From NCBI GenBank assembly GCA_964244725.1, contig CAXTJQ010000003.1, positions 286,119 to 350,118 of the forward strand: 64,000 bases of DNA, in the 5' to 3' direction. A program made the translations under genes and the position numbers. Of the stretch, positions 37,501-45,341 are shown piece after piece. The notes beneath the pieces were generated by a model. The model did not search any database. It saw nothing but the letters and a program-made list of their open reading frames with translations, and was not told the origin of the DNA. The stretch is from Kumtagia sp964244725 (GTDB lineage Bacteria > Pseudomonadota > Alphaproteobacteria > Rhizobiales > Rhizobiaceae). Every line of letters begins with the position of its first letter. Position 1 is the first letter of the stretch.

Positions 37501-38004
37501 GCCGTCGCGGAAATCCGCGGAACCGGCGAGGTTTCGAACGGCGACTGGTCGCCGCAGATCGGCGTTGGCGCGGCCGTGATGATCCCGGAGACCTTTGTCC
37601 CCGACCTGCAACTGCGCCTGGCGCTTTATCGCCGCCTGGCCGACCTCGACACCCCCCAGGACATCGACGCCTTCGCCGCCGAGATGATCGACCGTTTCGG
37701 CACGCTGCCCGAGGAAGTCGAGCACCTGCTCAAGATCGTCTTCATCAAGGGCCTCTGCAAACGCGCCAATGTCGAGAAGCTGGATGCCGGCCCGAAAGGC
37801 GTCGTCATCCATTTCCGCAAGCGCGAATTCGCCGACCCCGTGGGCCTGGTGCGCTACATCGGCGAGCAAGGATCGGCGGCCAAGATCAGGCAGGACCAGA
37901 GCGTCGTCTTCATGCGCGACTGGCCGAACGCGGAGAAACGTCTGTCGGGTTCGGCCGTGGTCATGACCCAGCTGGCGAAGCTTGCGACCAAAGCCGCGGC
38001 CTAG
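34504..38004 (+). CDS. mfd: Transcription-repair coupling factor
   Basis: 1166 residues, full length. UvrB-homology region at the N-terminus (LPYDRVSPASY, GGILDLYVPG), the RNA-polymerase-interacting domain around 495-560 (GDVVVHAEHGIGRFVGL), helicase Walker A ICGDVGFGKTEVALRG, DEEQ box VIDEEQHFG, TATPIPRTL-type motif (SATPIPRTLQ) and QLRGRVGRSKTRAYA, then the C-terminal TRCF domain. Removes RNA polymerase stalled at lesions and recruits UvrA. Its stop overlaps the convergent DsbA-family gene by four bases. Confidence 0.96.
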   Translation: MSLIKPLGLRKIRTGSIVVDGVADGYEAFALAALSAEAAPNGPIIYVASDGQRLPSIAEAIAFVDPTLPVLEFPAWDCLPYDRVSPASYAAARRIEGMAAMIALAKSPHRSVILTTANALLQRLPPASMIEDQTFRARPSSQINMNALVGRLENSGFDRVATVREVGEFAVRGGILDLYVPGAPEPVRLDFFGDTLESIRAFDVGTQRTTGQRKELILEAMSEVALTPQTIDRFRKSYITAFGAPSRDDGLYAAVTEGRRFAGMEHWLPFFYDHLENLFDYLPKAPVAFDHLAHEAIAERDALIRDYYESRRQQADGGLKDAVPYKPVPPAQMYLSPDEVRAAAADRLVVDFTPFDAPDAGGRSVVHAGSRAGRGFSQERADPNVNVFQVAVDHIATIRAAKKKVIIAGWSEGSLDRLSQILAEHGLGNIKTVDTLADLEALPAGQAGLTVLPIESGFETGDLLVVAEQDILGDRLVRRSKKRKRASDFIAEAASLSAGDVVVHAEHGIGRFVGLKTIEALGAPHDCLEIHYAGDDRLFLPVENIELLSRYGSEGAEANLDKLGGGAWQARKAKLKRRLLEMAGQLINLAAERRMRSAPVFMPPEGAYGEFAARFPYEETDDQQRAIDSVMEDLSAGKPMDRLICGDVGFGKTEVALRGAFIAAMEGFQVAIVVPTTLLSRQHFKTFTQRFVGLPLVVRQASRMVPAKELAETKRGIADGTVDIVVGTHALLGNAISFRNLGLLVIDEEQHFGVKHKERLKELKSDVHVLTLSATPIPRTLQLALTGVRELSLIATPPVDRLAVRTFISPFDPLVVRETLLRERYRGGQSFYVVPRIADLADVRAFLDASVPELKVATAHGQMPPGELDDIMNAFYDGQYDVLLSTTIVESGLDIPTANTLLVHRADMFGLAQLYQLRGRVGRSKTRAYALFTLPANRKLTDTADRRLKVLQSLDTLGAGFQLASHDLDIRGAGNLLGEEQSGHIKEVGFELYQQMLEEAVAEIRGTGEVSNGDWSPQIGVGAAVMIPETFVPDLQLRLALYRRLADLDTPQDIDAFAAEMIDRFGTLPEEVEHLLKIVFIKGLCKRANVEKLDAGPKGVVIHFRKREFADPVGLVRYIGEQGSAAKIRQDQSVVFMRDWPNAEKRLSGSAVVMTQLAKLATKAAA

Positions 38005-38684
38005 CCCGTTTGCTTCAACTCGCCGCGTTCCTTCGCCGCCGCGACCTGCCGGATCGCGTCGGCCAGCGCGTCGGCTTCCTGCGCGCCCATCACGGCGTAG
38101 CGGCCTTCGAGCAGGAAGCACGGGACGCCGGTGATGCCCATCTTCGATGCGGTCGCGACCTCGGCCTCGACTTCGGGCCGGTCGGCGGTCGTGGGCAGCA
38201 TTGCCGCCACCACGGCGCCGTCCATGCCGGCATCCTCGGCCGCTGCAACGAGAACGGCATGGTCGCCGATGTTCCCGCCTTTCTCGAAATAGGCCGAGAA
38301 CAGCGCTTTGACGAGGCGATGCTGAACCTGTGCGCCATTCGTGGCGGCCCACCGGATCACGCGGTGCGCGTCGATCGTGTTCGGCGCGACCTTGATCGCC
38401 TCGAAATCGAATTCGATGCCCGCCGCCTCGCCGACCGGCTCGATCCTGGCGTGGATCTCGCGGACGCGCTCCTCGCCGCCGAATTTCCCGATCATATAAG
38501 CCTTGCGGTCCACGCCCTCTGGCGGAATCGTCGAATCGAGCTGGAACGGCCGCCACTGGATACGCACGTCGATCCCGGGAACGGCGGCGATTGCCTCGTC
38601 GAGACGCTTCTGGCCGATGTAGCACCACGGACAGACCACGTCCGAGACCACGTCGATGAGGATTTCCTGACGCTTGGCCATCAC
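38001..38684 (-). CDS. DsbA-family thiol oxidoreductase, FrnE-like
   Basis: 227 residues. No signal peptide, so cytoplasmic, as usual for FrnE. Thioredoxin fold with DsbA helical insertion: active site C-P-W-C in DVVCPWCYIGQKR (about 19-22) and the cis-Pro loop GITGVPCFLLEGRYAVMGAQ, which holds a third Cys. Two Met codons begin the frame (38684, 38681). Some relatives protect against oxidative stress in the cytoplasm. Convergent with mfd, four-base overlap. Confidence 0.88.
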   Translation of the reverse strand: MMAKRQEILIDVVSDVVCPWCYIGQKRLDEAIAAVPGIDVRIQWRPFQLDSTIPPEGVDRKAYMIGKFGGEERVREIHARIEPVGEAAGIEFDFEAIKVAPNTIDAHRVIRWAATNGAQVQHRLVKALFSAYFEKGGNIGDHAVLVAAAEDAGMDGAVVAAMLPTTADRPEVEAEVATASKMGITGVPCFLLEGRYAVMGAQEADALADAIRQVAAAKERGELKQTG

Positions 38685-38698
38685 GCGATCTCCGCTGC

Positions 38699-40513
38699 CT
38701 ACTGAACCTTACGCCACCATGTCGGCAATTGGTAACCCGACAGCGACGTGTTTTCGGGATGCGCCAGATAGGTCCAGTAGCCGATATATTGCTTCGGATT
38801 GTGCTGCATGGGAACCATGTAGGCCCCGGAGATGAGCAGGCGATCGAGCGCGCGGACTGCCGCGACGAAATCGTCCTTGCCGCGCGCGTTCACCATCGCC
38901 TCGATCGTCGCATCGATCGCCCGGCTTGCGACCCCGGCGAGGTTGAACGACCCCGGCGCGTCGCGCGACGAGGAGCCCCACCGGCCGATCTGCTCGATGC
39001 CCGGCGAGAGCGACCCGACGAAGCCGGTCGAACCGATGATGACATCGAAGTCGAAGCGCTGCTTGCGCGCCTGGATCTGGTCGGCCTCCAGGGATCGCAC
39101 CTCGACCGCGATGCCGAGCCTGGCCAGCGTCCGCTGGTAGACGATCGCCAGCCGCTGCTCGCTGTCGGAGGCGGTGACGATCTCGAACCCGAAAGGCTGC
39201 TTGTCCGGGCCGGCCAGCGCGCCGTTCGAGAGCGAGTAGCCGGCCGTCTTGAGCAGGTCGAGCGCGGCTTTCATCACCGCCCGGTCGCGCCCGGAGCCAT
39301 CCGTACGCGCGGGTTCGTAGGTCCCATCCATGACGGCGGGCGTCACCTCGTCGGGGAACGGCGCCAGCAGCGCCTTTTCCTCGTCGCTCGCGGGCGCGTG
39401 GTAGGCGGACAATTCCGAGTTCTGCCAGAAGCTGACGGTGCGCTGGAGTTCGCCGTCGAAGACGTTGCGGTTCACCCATTCGAAATCGTAGAGCATGCCG
39501 AGCGCCCGGCGCACGCGCACGTCGGCGAATTTCGGCCGGCGCGTGTTGAAAAGAAACCCGGTGACCACCGGTGGAATGTGGTTCTCGAACGCGCCGATCG
39601 CGACGCGGCCGTCCTTGAGCGCCGGAAAGTCGAAGCCGCGTTCGAGTTTCTTCGGATCCGCGTCCAGTTGCACCGCGCAGACCCCCTTCTTGAAGGCCTC
39701 GAATTGCGAGTTGGCGTTGAGGAAATACTCGATCGTGATGCGATCGTAATTGTCGAAGCCGCGCTTTGAGGGAAGGTCGCGCCCCCAGTAGTTCGGATTG
39801 CGGCGAAAGACGATCCGCTCGCCCGGCGCGACCTTTTCGATCGTGTATGGCCCGCTTCCCACGACAGGCTTCAACGTGGTCTGGTCGAACGTATCCTTGT
39901 CGAACGCGTGCTTCGGCAGGATCGGCGTCATGGCGACGATCAGGGGAAATTCGCGATCGGCCTTTTTGTTGAAGACGAACCGGACGCCGTGGTCGCCGAC
40001 CTTTTCCAGCCTCTCGATGCGCTTCATGCGGTCGCTGTAGGGCGGCCGTCCCTTGTCGGTGTAGACATCGTAGGTAAACAGCACGTCCTCGGGCGTCACC
40101 GGCTCGCCGTCCGACCACTTCGCGTCCGGATTGAGATCGAAGATCGCCGTCTTGCGGTCGGGCGTGATATCGATCGACTGCGCAAGCAGGCCGTAGAGCG
40201 AGAACGCTTCGTCGGCGCTGCGCTGCATCAGCGGCTCGAAGACGAGGTTGCCAAAGATGGTGTCGATCGTGCCTCGCGCGGTCGTGCGCAGGCTCTTGAT
40301 GATGAACGGGTTGAGGTTGTCGAAGCTGCCGACCACGCAGTAGGTCATGTCGCCACCCTTGGGCGCGTCGGGATTGGCGTAGGGGAAATGTGCGAAATCG
40401 GGCGGCAGCGCCGGCTCGCCCTGCATGGCGACCGCATGCCTCGGCTCGGCGCTGCCGGGCGTATCTGGAAGGCAGGCCAACAACGCGCAGGACAAGAAGA
40501 TCGTTCGGCGCAT
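38699..40513 (-). CDS. Peptide ABC transporter binding protein, YejA-like
   Basis: 604 residues, family 5 solute-binding protein. Signal peptide about 1-22 (TIFLSCALLACLPDTPGSA/E). The early motif FPYANPDAPKGGDMTY and the long middle (TFDNLNP-like SFDNLNPFI, WSDGEPVTPEDVLFTYDVY) are typical of YejA, which binds oligopeptides or microcin C. No yejBEF permease/ATPase genes lie beside it, so it must work with a transporter coded elsewhere or is an orphan. Confidence 0.87.
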   Translation of the reverse strand: MRRTIFLSCALLACLPDTPGSAEPRHAVAMQGEPALPPDFAHFPYANPDAPKGGDMTYCVVGSFDNLNPFIIKSLRTTARGTIDTIFGNLVFEPLMQRSADEAFSLYGLLAQSIDITPDRKTAIFDLNPDAKWSDGEPVTPEDVLFTYDVYTDKGRPPYSDRMKRIERLEKVGDHGVRFVFNKKADREFPLIVAMTPILPKHAFDKDTFDQTTLKPVVGSGPYTIEKVAPGERIVFRRNPNYWGRDLPSKRGFDNYDRITIEYFLNANSQFEAFKKGVCAVQLDADPKKLERGFDFPALKDGRVAIGAFENHIPPVVTGFLFNTRRPKFADVRVRRALGMLYDFEWVNRNVFDGELQRTVSFWQNSELSAYHAPASDEEKALLAPFPDEVTPAVMDGTYEPARTDGSGRDRAVMKAALDLLKTAGYSLSNGALAGPDKQPFGFEIVTASDSEQRLAIVYQRTLARLGIAVEVRSLEADQIQARKQRFDFDVIIGSTGFVGSLSPGIEQIGRWGSSSRDAPGSFNLAGVASRAIDATIEAMVNARGKDDFVAAVRALDRLLISGAYMVPMQHNPKQYIGYWTYLAHPENTSLSGYQLPTWWRKVQ

Positions 40514-40738
40514 GGCGTGCAGTCTCGGTCCGTCGTTACGATTCGCGTTGTTGACACTAGCATGATGGCGCCGGCGTGGATTTCGGGCGGTTGGCGCGAG
40601 TTTCGATCGTCAGGCTGGATTTGACGGTCCGGGCGATGTACACGGGCCTGGAGTCATTCTGTTGCCTCATTTGCGCAACACGTAGCGACCACATGCAGCC
40701 GCTTGGCTGCCGCCGACCGAGGATGGGGAAAGTCGAAC

Positions 40739-41365
40739 ATGACGAGCACGGGGTCCAGGGGCTTTCGTCTTTCTTTGCTTGCCGCGGGTGCGCTTGCCGT
40801 GTCAGGCGTCGGCCTCATTCCGGCATCCGCCCAGCAGCAGCAATTGCCGCAGGGCTGGTTCAAGGCCTGCACGAAGCAGGAGGCGGTCGACATCTGCAAC
40901 GTGCAGAACATCGTCACGGCGTCCAGCGGCCAGCTCGTGACCGGTTTGAGCCTGATCGAGCTCAAGGGCAAGGTCAACCGCAAGGTCTTCCAGGTCACGG
41001 TGCCGACCGGCCGCCTCGTGCCGCCCGGAATCGGCCTCCAGGTCGACGGCGGCAAGGCGCAGAAGCTCGATTACGTCATCTGTTTCCCGGACCGCTGCGT
41101 GGCGGAAGTGCAATTGTCCGACCAGATCATCGCCTCGTTCAAGAAGGGCTCGGAGCTGACGCTTACCTCGATTAACTTTCAGAACCAGCCCAATCCCGTG
41201 AAGATCACGCTGGCGGGCTTTACAGGCGCCTATGACGGCGCGCCGTTGCAGGCCTCCGACATCGACGCGCGCCAGAAGAAGCTTCAGGAATTCGTCTCCA
41301 AGAACAATGACGATTTCGCCAAGAAGCTGAAGGAAGAACAGGACAAGGCCAAGACCGCGAATTAG
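40739..41365 (+). CDS. Invasion-associated locus B (IalB) family protein
   Basis: 208 residues from ATG 40739. Signal peptide about 1-32 (LSLLAAGALAVSGVGLIPASA/Q). IalB core: WFKACTK, DICNVQN, VPTGRLVPPGIGLQVDGG and CFPDRC, with four conserved Cys that likely form disulfides. C-terminus is charged and helical (QKKLQEFVSKNNDDFAKK). Periplasmic or envelope protein; role outside Bartonella/Brucella invasion is unclear. Ends before a bidirectional terminator shared with hspQ. Confidence 0.88.
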   Translation: MTSTGSRGFRLSLLAAGALAVSGVGLIPASAQQQQLPQGWFKACTKQEAVDICNVQNIVTASSGQLVTGLSLIELKGKVNRKVFQVTVPTGRLVPPGIGLQVDGGKAQKLDYVICFPDRCVAEVQLSDQIIASFKKGSELTLTSINFQNQPNPVKITLAGFTGAYDGAPLQASDIDARQKKLQEFVSKNNDDFAKKLKEEQDKAKTAN

Positions 41366-41402
41366 CGCCTTGATGTCCTGACCAGAACACCGAAAGCGAA
41401 AA

Positions 41403-41421
41403 AGCGGGCCGCGAGCCCGCT
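41403..41421. terminator. Bidirectional terminator between IalB gene and hspQ
   Basis: AGCGGGC (41403-41409) pairs with GCCCGCT (41415-41421), 5-base loop. On the minus strand it is followed by TTTTTCGC, the better side; on the plus strand by ATTTC. Confidence 0.7.
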
Positions 41422-41446
41422 ATTTCATGCCGCCGCTCTGGCACTC

Positions 41447-41779
41447 TCAATGCGACAGATGGGGTTTCGCCCGGTAGCGTCCGCCGCTGAGGCTTTCGAA
41501 CATGTCGCCGACCTGCGGGTGGCGCAGCGGCTCTCCGGTCTCGTCGACCAGCAGGTTCTGTTCGGAGACGTAGGCGATATATTCCGTCTCCGCGTTTTCC
41601 GCGAGCAGATGGTAGAAGGGCTGGTCCTTGCGCGGCCGCACCTGGGCCGGTATCGCTTCGTACCATTCCTCGGTATTGTTGAATTCGGCGTCGATATCGA
41701 AAACGACGCCGCGAAACGGAAAAAGCCTGTGGCGCACCACTTGGCCGATCGAGAATTTCGCCGCTCTGATCGTATTCAT
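41447..41779 (-). CDS. hspQ: Heat-shock protein HspQ
   Basis: 110 residues from ATG 41779; ten residues of open frame upstream are not supported by the family start (AKFSIGQVVRHRLFPFRGVVFDID, shown here in part: KFSIGQVVRHRLFPFRG). Conserved QPFYHLLAE and AYVSEQNLL follow. HspQ is a small hemimethylated-DNA-binding-fold protein that modulates Lon protease and DnaA turnover. An RpoH-like promoter lies just upstream. Confidence 0.92.
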   Translation of the reverse strand: MNTIRAAKFSIGQVVRHRLFPFRGVVFDIDAEFNNTEEWYEAIPAQVRPRKDQPFYHLLAENAETEYIAYVSEQNLLVDETGEPLRHPQVGDMFESLSGGRYRAKPHLSH

Positions 41780-41798
41780 GTTGATACCCTGCCGACAT

Positions 41799-41826
41799 AT
41801 TTGGCGCAATCCGCCGCGAAATTCAA
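41799..41826 (-). promoter_or_regulatory. RpoH-like heat-shock promoter of hspQ
   Basis: Minus strand TTGAA (41826-41822), 17-base spacer, CCAAAT (41804-41799). Close to the rhizobial RpoH consensus CTTGAA-N17-CCATAT. Ends about 20 bases before the hspQ ATG, leaving a short leader. Confidence 0.55.
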
Positions 41827-42005
41827 TCTCGGGCGGTTTGGTCGGCTAGCGAGATCGTCGTGCTCGGACGCTTCGATAGGATCGGCAGGCAGACGTGGAA
41901 CTCGCAATTCTGCCCATCGCCCTTTTGCTCGCGAGTATTTTTGTTGGATTTGTGGTCGCATCGAAGTGATGATGTGATGGCGCGGCAAGCAACTGCCAGT
42001 GGATT

Positions 42006-43220
42006 CTAGCGTCGGACCTGTTCCCGCACCGTTGAGAAGAACGACCCGAAGCCGCTTCCTGGCCGCAACCCCTCGCGCATGAAGAACGACCTGAGCGGCG
42101 CGAACGCGCCGAGCAGGCCGAGCCCCGCGCTCCGCGCGATCTGTGCCGGCAGCATGTTGGAGAGGAGCGACCCGTTGAGAAGGCCGACGGCGCCGCTGCG
42201 CGCCAGAATATCTGGCCGCCGCTGGCGGTCATAGGCGGCAAGCGCATGCGCTCTGCCCGGATCGTCGCGGTTCGCCTCGCAAATCTCGACGAGCTGCTGC
42301 ACGTCGCGAATGCCGAGATTGAGCCCCTGCGCACCGATCGGCGGAAAGGTGTGGGCCGCTTCGCCGACGAGCGCCACCCTGTTCTTGCCGAACGAATCGG
42401 GCAGGCTCTCCGACAACGGATAGATCTGCGGCGGGACTTCGACCTCGACCTCGCCGAGCATCGACTGCATGCGGTCCTCGACCTCGCGTGAAAGTTCCGG
42501 CAGCGGCATTGCCGCCAGCCGCGCTGCGGTCGCGTTGTCAGCCACCCAAACCAGGCTGGAGCGGTCTCCAAGCAGGGGAACCTGGGTGAAGGGACCGTTT
42601 TCGGTATGGAATTCCGTCGAAGCGAAAGCGTGGCCGCGGCTGTGCAAGAAGCTCAGCGCCAACGCCGACTGCCCATGTATCTTGGCGCGCACCACGATGC
42701 CCGCCGATTCCCGCGCATTTGATTCACGGCCATCCGCCGCCACCGCCAGACGCGCATGAATCTGGCCGCCCTGCCAGGTCGCGACGATTTGGTCGTCGCG
42801 CGTCGACCATTCGTCCGCCAGGCCCTCGAACCATGCGACGGTCGCCATGCTTCGGACCTTCGCTTCCAGCGCGCCGTTCAAGACCCGGTTCGGCACGTTC
42901 ATGCCGAACTGCGCCTCGCCGATCTCGGCGGCATGGAACGTCACAACCGGACTTCGGATCAGCCTGCGGGTCGCGTCGACGATGCGCATGACCTTCAACG
43001 GAGCCGCCTGCGACGCGATATCGGCCAACAGTCCGAAATTGTCGAGGAATGCCAATGCCGGTGACATCAACGCGGTCGTGCGCCCGTCGTCCAGCTTGGC
43101 GCGCGGGCCGATCAGCGCGACCCGGAAGCCGCTTGTACAAAGCGCCAGCGCGGAAAGCAGACCCGTTGGTCCGCTCCCGGCCACGACGATGTCGAATGGC
43201 CCACCGGATTGCTTTTCCAT
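42006..43220 (-). CDS. UbiH/UbiF-type FAD-dependent monooxygenase
   Basis: 404 residues from ATG 43220. N-terminal FAD motif VVAGSGPTGLLSALAL (about 12-27), the DG motif in AVAADGRESNAR and the second FAD motif RVALVGEAAHTFPPIGAQGLNLG (about 290-312, shown in part: VGEAAHTFPPIGAQGLN). These are the marks of the UbiH/Coq6 family, which hydroxylates the ubiquinone ring. Which ring position it serves cannot be told from the sequence. Divergent from pcs. Confidence 0.9.
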   Translation of the reverse strand: MEKQSGGPFDIVVAGSGPTGLLSALALCTSGFRVALIGPRAKLDDGRTTALMSPALAFLDNFGLLADIASQAAPLKVMRIVDATRRLIRSPVVTFHAAEIGEAQFGMNVPNRVLNGALEAKVRSMATVAWFEGLADEWSTRDDQIVATWQGGQIHARLAVAADGRESNARESAGIVVRAKIHGQSALALSFLHSRGHAFASTEFHTENGPFTQVPLLGDRSSLVWVADNATAARLAAMPLPELSREVEDRMQSMLGEVEVEVPPQIYPLSESLPDSFGKNRVALVGEAAHTFPPIGAQGLNLGIRDVQQLVEICEANRDDPGRAHALAAYDRQRRPDILARSGAVGLLNGSLLSNMLPAQIARSAGLGLLGAFAPLRSFFMREGLRPGSGFGSFFSTVREQVRR

Positions 43221-43411
43221 GATCGCGGTCCCCGTGAAGCTTTTCGATATAGGGCCATGACGCGGGGCGGACAACGCGGGCGGCCCTGACTTCGGGGACA
43301 CGCCGTCCCACGTTGTCGAAGGCGCGCTTGTTCACGCCCGCCCGGGTGCTAACTGACTTGTTTGTGCCGGCGGGGTACGGTTTACTCCCGGCCGAGAGTG
43401 GGAATCGCAAG

Positions 43412-44251
43412 GTGGCCGAACATTCGACCGACGAGGAAGCGGCCTTCTTCCCGCAGCAGCGAGAAAGACTGGCGCGCGCCGTGAGGAAGCCAAAGAAGGT
43501 CACCTGGCCGCAGGCTCGGGCCTTCTCGGTTCACCTTCTGACCGCCTCGGGATCGTTTCTTGCGTTTCTTTCGCTCGTCGCCGCGAGCGAGGAACGCTGG
43601 ACCGCGATGTTCTGGTGGCTCGGCCTCGCGCTCTTCGTCGATGGCGTCGACGGGCCCATGGCGCGCAAGCTGCAGGTCAAGGAGATCCTGCCCACATGGT
43701 CGGGTGAACTCCTCGACAACATCATCGACTACGTGACCTACGTGCTGATCCCGGCCTTCGCGCTCTACCAGCGGGGTTTTATGGGCGAGGGCCTGTCGTT
43801 CCTGTCGGCGGCGATCATCGTCATCTCGAGCGCGATCTACTATGCCGACACCGGAATGAAGACGAAGGAGAACTTCTTCAAGGGCTTTCCGGTCGTCTGG
43901 AACATGGTTGTTTTCACGCTTTTCGTCATCGAGCCTGGACAATGGCTGTCGTTTGCCATCGTCGTGGTCTTCGGCGTTCTGACCTTCATTCCCATTAATT
44001 TCATCCACCCTGTCCGGGTGGTGCGGCTGCGGCCGATCAATCTCGGCGTGACGCTGCTCTGGTGCGCTTTCGGAGGGCTGGCGCTCGCGCAGGCGGCGCT
44101 TGCGGCCTGGTACAATCAGATCGGCGTGCTTGCCGAAAGCGTGAGCAACATCACGAAGATCGGCATCGCCGCGACCGGCCTTTACCTTTTCTGCATCGGC
44201 GGTGTCATGCAACTCTTTCCAAAACTGGGCGCGAGCAGGGTCGATCGATGA
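43412..44251 (+). CDS. pcs: Phosphatidylcholine synthase
   Basis: CDP-alcohol phosphotransferase whose active-site motif fits the Pcs form DGx2ARx12Gx3Dx3D exactly (from DGPMARKLQVK through SGELLDNIID). Eight membrane segments, for example HLLTASGSFLAFLSLVAA. It condenses choline with CDP-diacylglycerol at the inner membrane, marking a bacterium that makes phosphatidylcholine. The start is uncertain: the frame opens at TTG 43313; GTG 43412 is used here; GTG 43481 would give the N-terminal length usual in rhizobia. No strong ribosome binding site decides. Stop overlaps the next ATG (ATGA). Confidence 0.88.
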   Translation: MAEHSTDEEAAFFPQQRERLARAVRKPKKVTWPQARAFSVHLLTASGSFLAFLSLVAASEERWTAMFWWLGLALFVDGVDGPMARKLQVKEILPTWSGELLDNIIDYVTYVLIPAFALYQRGFMGEGLSFLSAAIIVISSAIYYADTGMKTKENFFKGFPVVWNMVVFTLFVIEPGQWLSFAIVVVFGVLTFIPINFIHPVRVVRLRPINLGVTLLWCAFGGLALAQAALAAWYNQIGVLAESVSNITKIGIAATGLYLFCIGGVMQLFPKLGASRVDR

Positions 44252-45222
44252 AAGCCATCCAAATCACCGAAAATGGCGGTCCCGAGGTTCTTGAAATGGT
44301 GGATGTCGAGGTCGGGCCGCCCGGCGCCGGCGAGGTGCGTCTTCGCCATACCGCGATTGGCCTCAACTTCATCGACGTCTATTATCGCTCCGGCCTCTAC
44401 CCGCCGCCTAACGGTTTTCCACTCATTCCGGGAGGCGAGGGCGCCGGGACCGTAGTGGAGGTCGGCGATGGTGTGGAGTGGCTCGAAGTCGGCGATCGGG
44501 TCGCCTACACCATGGCGTCCGGCGCATATTGCGAGGAGCGGCTGATCAAGGCGGACCGGCTGGTCAAGGTTCCGGACGGCATCACCGACGAGCAGGCGGC
44601 CGCTTCGATGTTGAAGGGACTGACGGTCGAATACCTTCTGCGGCGGACCGTCAAGGTCAAGCCCGGCGACACTGTCCTGTGTCACGCGGCGGCCGGCGGC
44701 GTCGGGCTCATGCTCGGGCAGTGGGCCAAGCACCTCGGCGCCACCGTCCTCGGGACGGCGGGCTCGCCGGACAAAATCGAACTCGCCAGGATGCATGGCT
44801 ATGACCACGTCGCCAATTCCAGAACCGAGGACATCGTCGCCTTCGTCAGGGACGCGACTGGCGGCAGGCGTTGCGACGTCGTCTATGATTCGGTCGGCAA
44901 GGATACGTTTTCCGCCTCGCTCGACTGCATCCGGCCGCTGGGCATGCTGGTCAGTTTCGGCCAGTCGTCGGGGCCGATCCCGCCGTTCGCGATCGGCACG
45001 CTGGCGCAAAAGGGTTCGCTGTACCTGACGCGTCCGACCTTGTTCACCTACATCGCCGAGCGCGCCGACCTCGAAGCGGCGGCCGACGCGCTTTTCGCGG
45101 TGATCGGCAGCAGGGCGGTCAAGGTGCAAATCAACCAGAGGCATTCGCTCTCCGACGTGGCCAAGGCGCATGCCGACCTCGAATCGCGCAAGACGACCGG
45201 CACGACCATTCTCATCCCCTGA
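44248..45222 (+). CDS. qor: NADPH:quinone oxidoreductase, zeta-crystallin-like
   Basis: 324 residues from ATG 44248, coupled to pcs by a four-base overlap. Zinc-free medium-chain reductase: GLNFIDVYYRSGLYP (about 42-56), cofactor loop AAAGGVGLMLGQWAK (about 150-164), then LGTAGSPDKIELAR. Reduces quinones with NADPH in one-electron steps in the cytoplasm. Coupling with phosphatidylcholine synthesis has no obvious logic. Confidence 0.9.
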   Translation: MKAIQITENGGPEVLEMVDVEVGPPGAGEVRLRHTAIGLNFIDVYYRSGLYPPPNGFPLIPGGEGAGTVVEVGDGVEWLEVGDRVAYTMASGAYCEERLIKADRLVKVPDGITDEQAAASMLKGLTVEYLLRRTVKVKPGDTVLCHAAAGGVGLMLGQWAKHLGATVLGTAGSPDKIELARMHGYDHVANSRTEDIVAFVRDATGGRRCDVVYDSVGKDTFSASLDCIRPLGMLVSFGQSSGPIPPFAIGTLAQKGSLYLTRPTLFTYIAERADLEAAADALFAVIGSRAVKVQINQRHSLSDVAKAHADLESRKTTGTTILIP

Positions 45223-45341
45223 GATTGCCCCGATATTTTGACGCAGCCCAGGATCAGGCCTTTGCGTTCCGCCCGCTTGATGCGTACCATCGTTGCGGGA
45301 ACAGAATAAAGACGAACGGGCGCGTCTTGCAGTCAGCGCAT

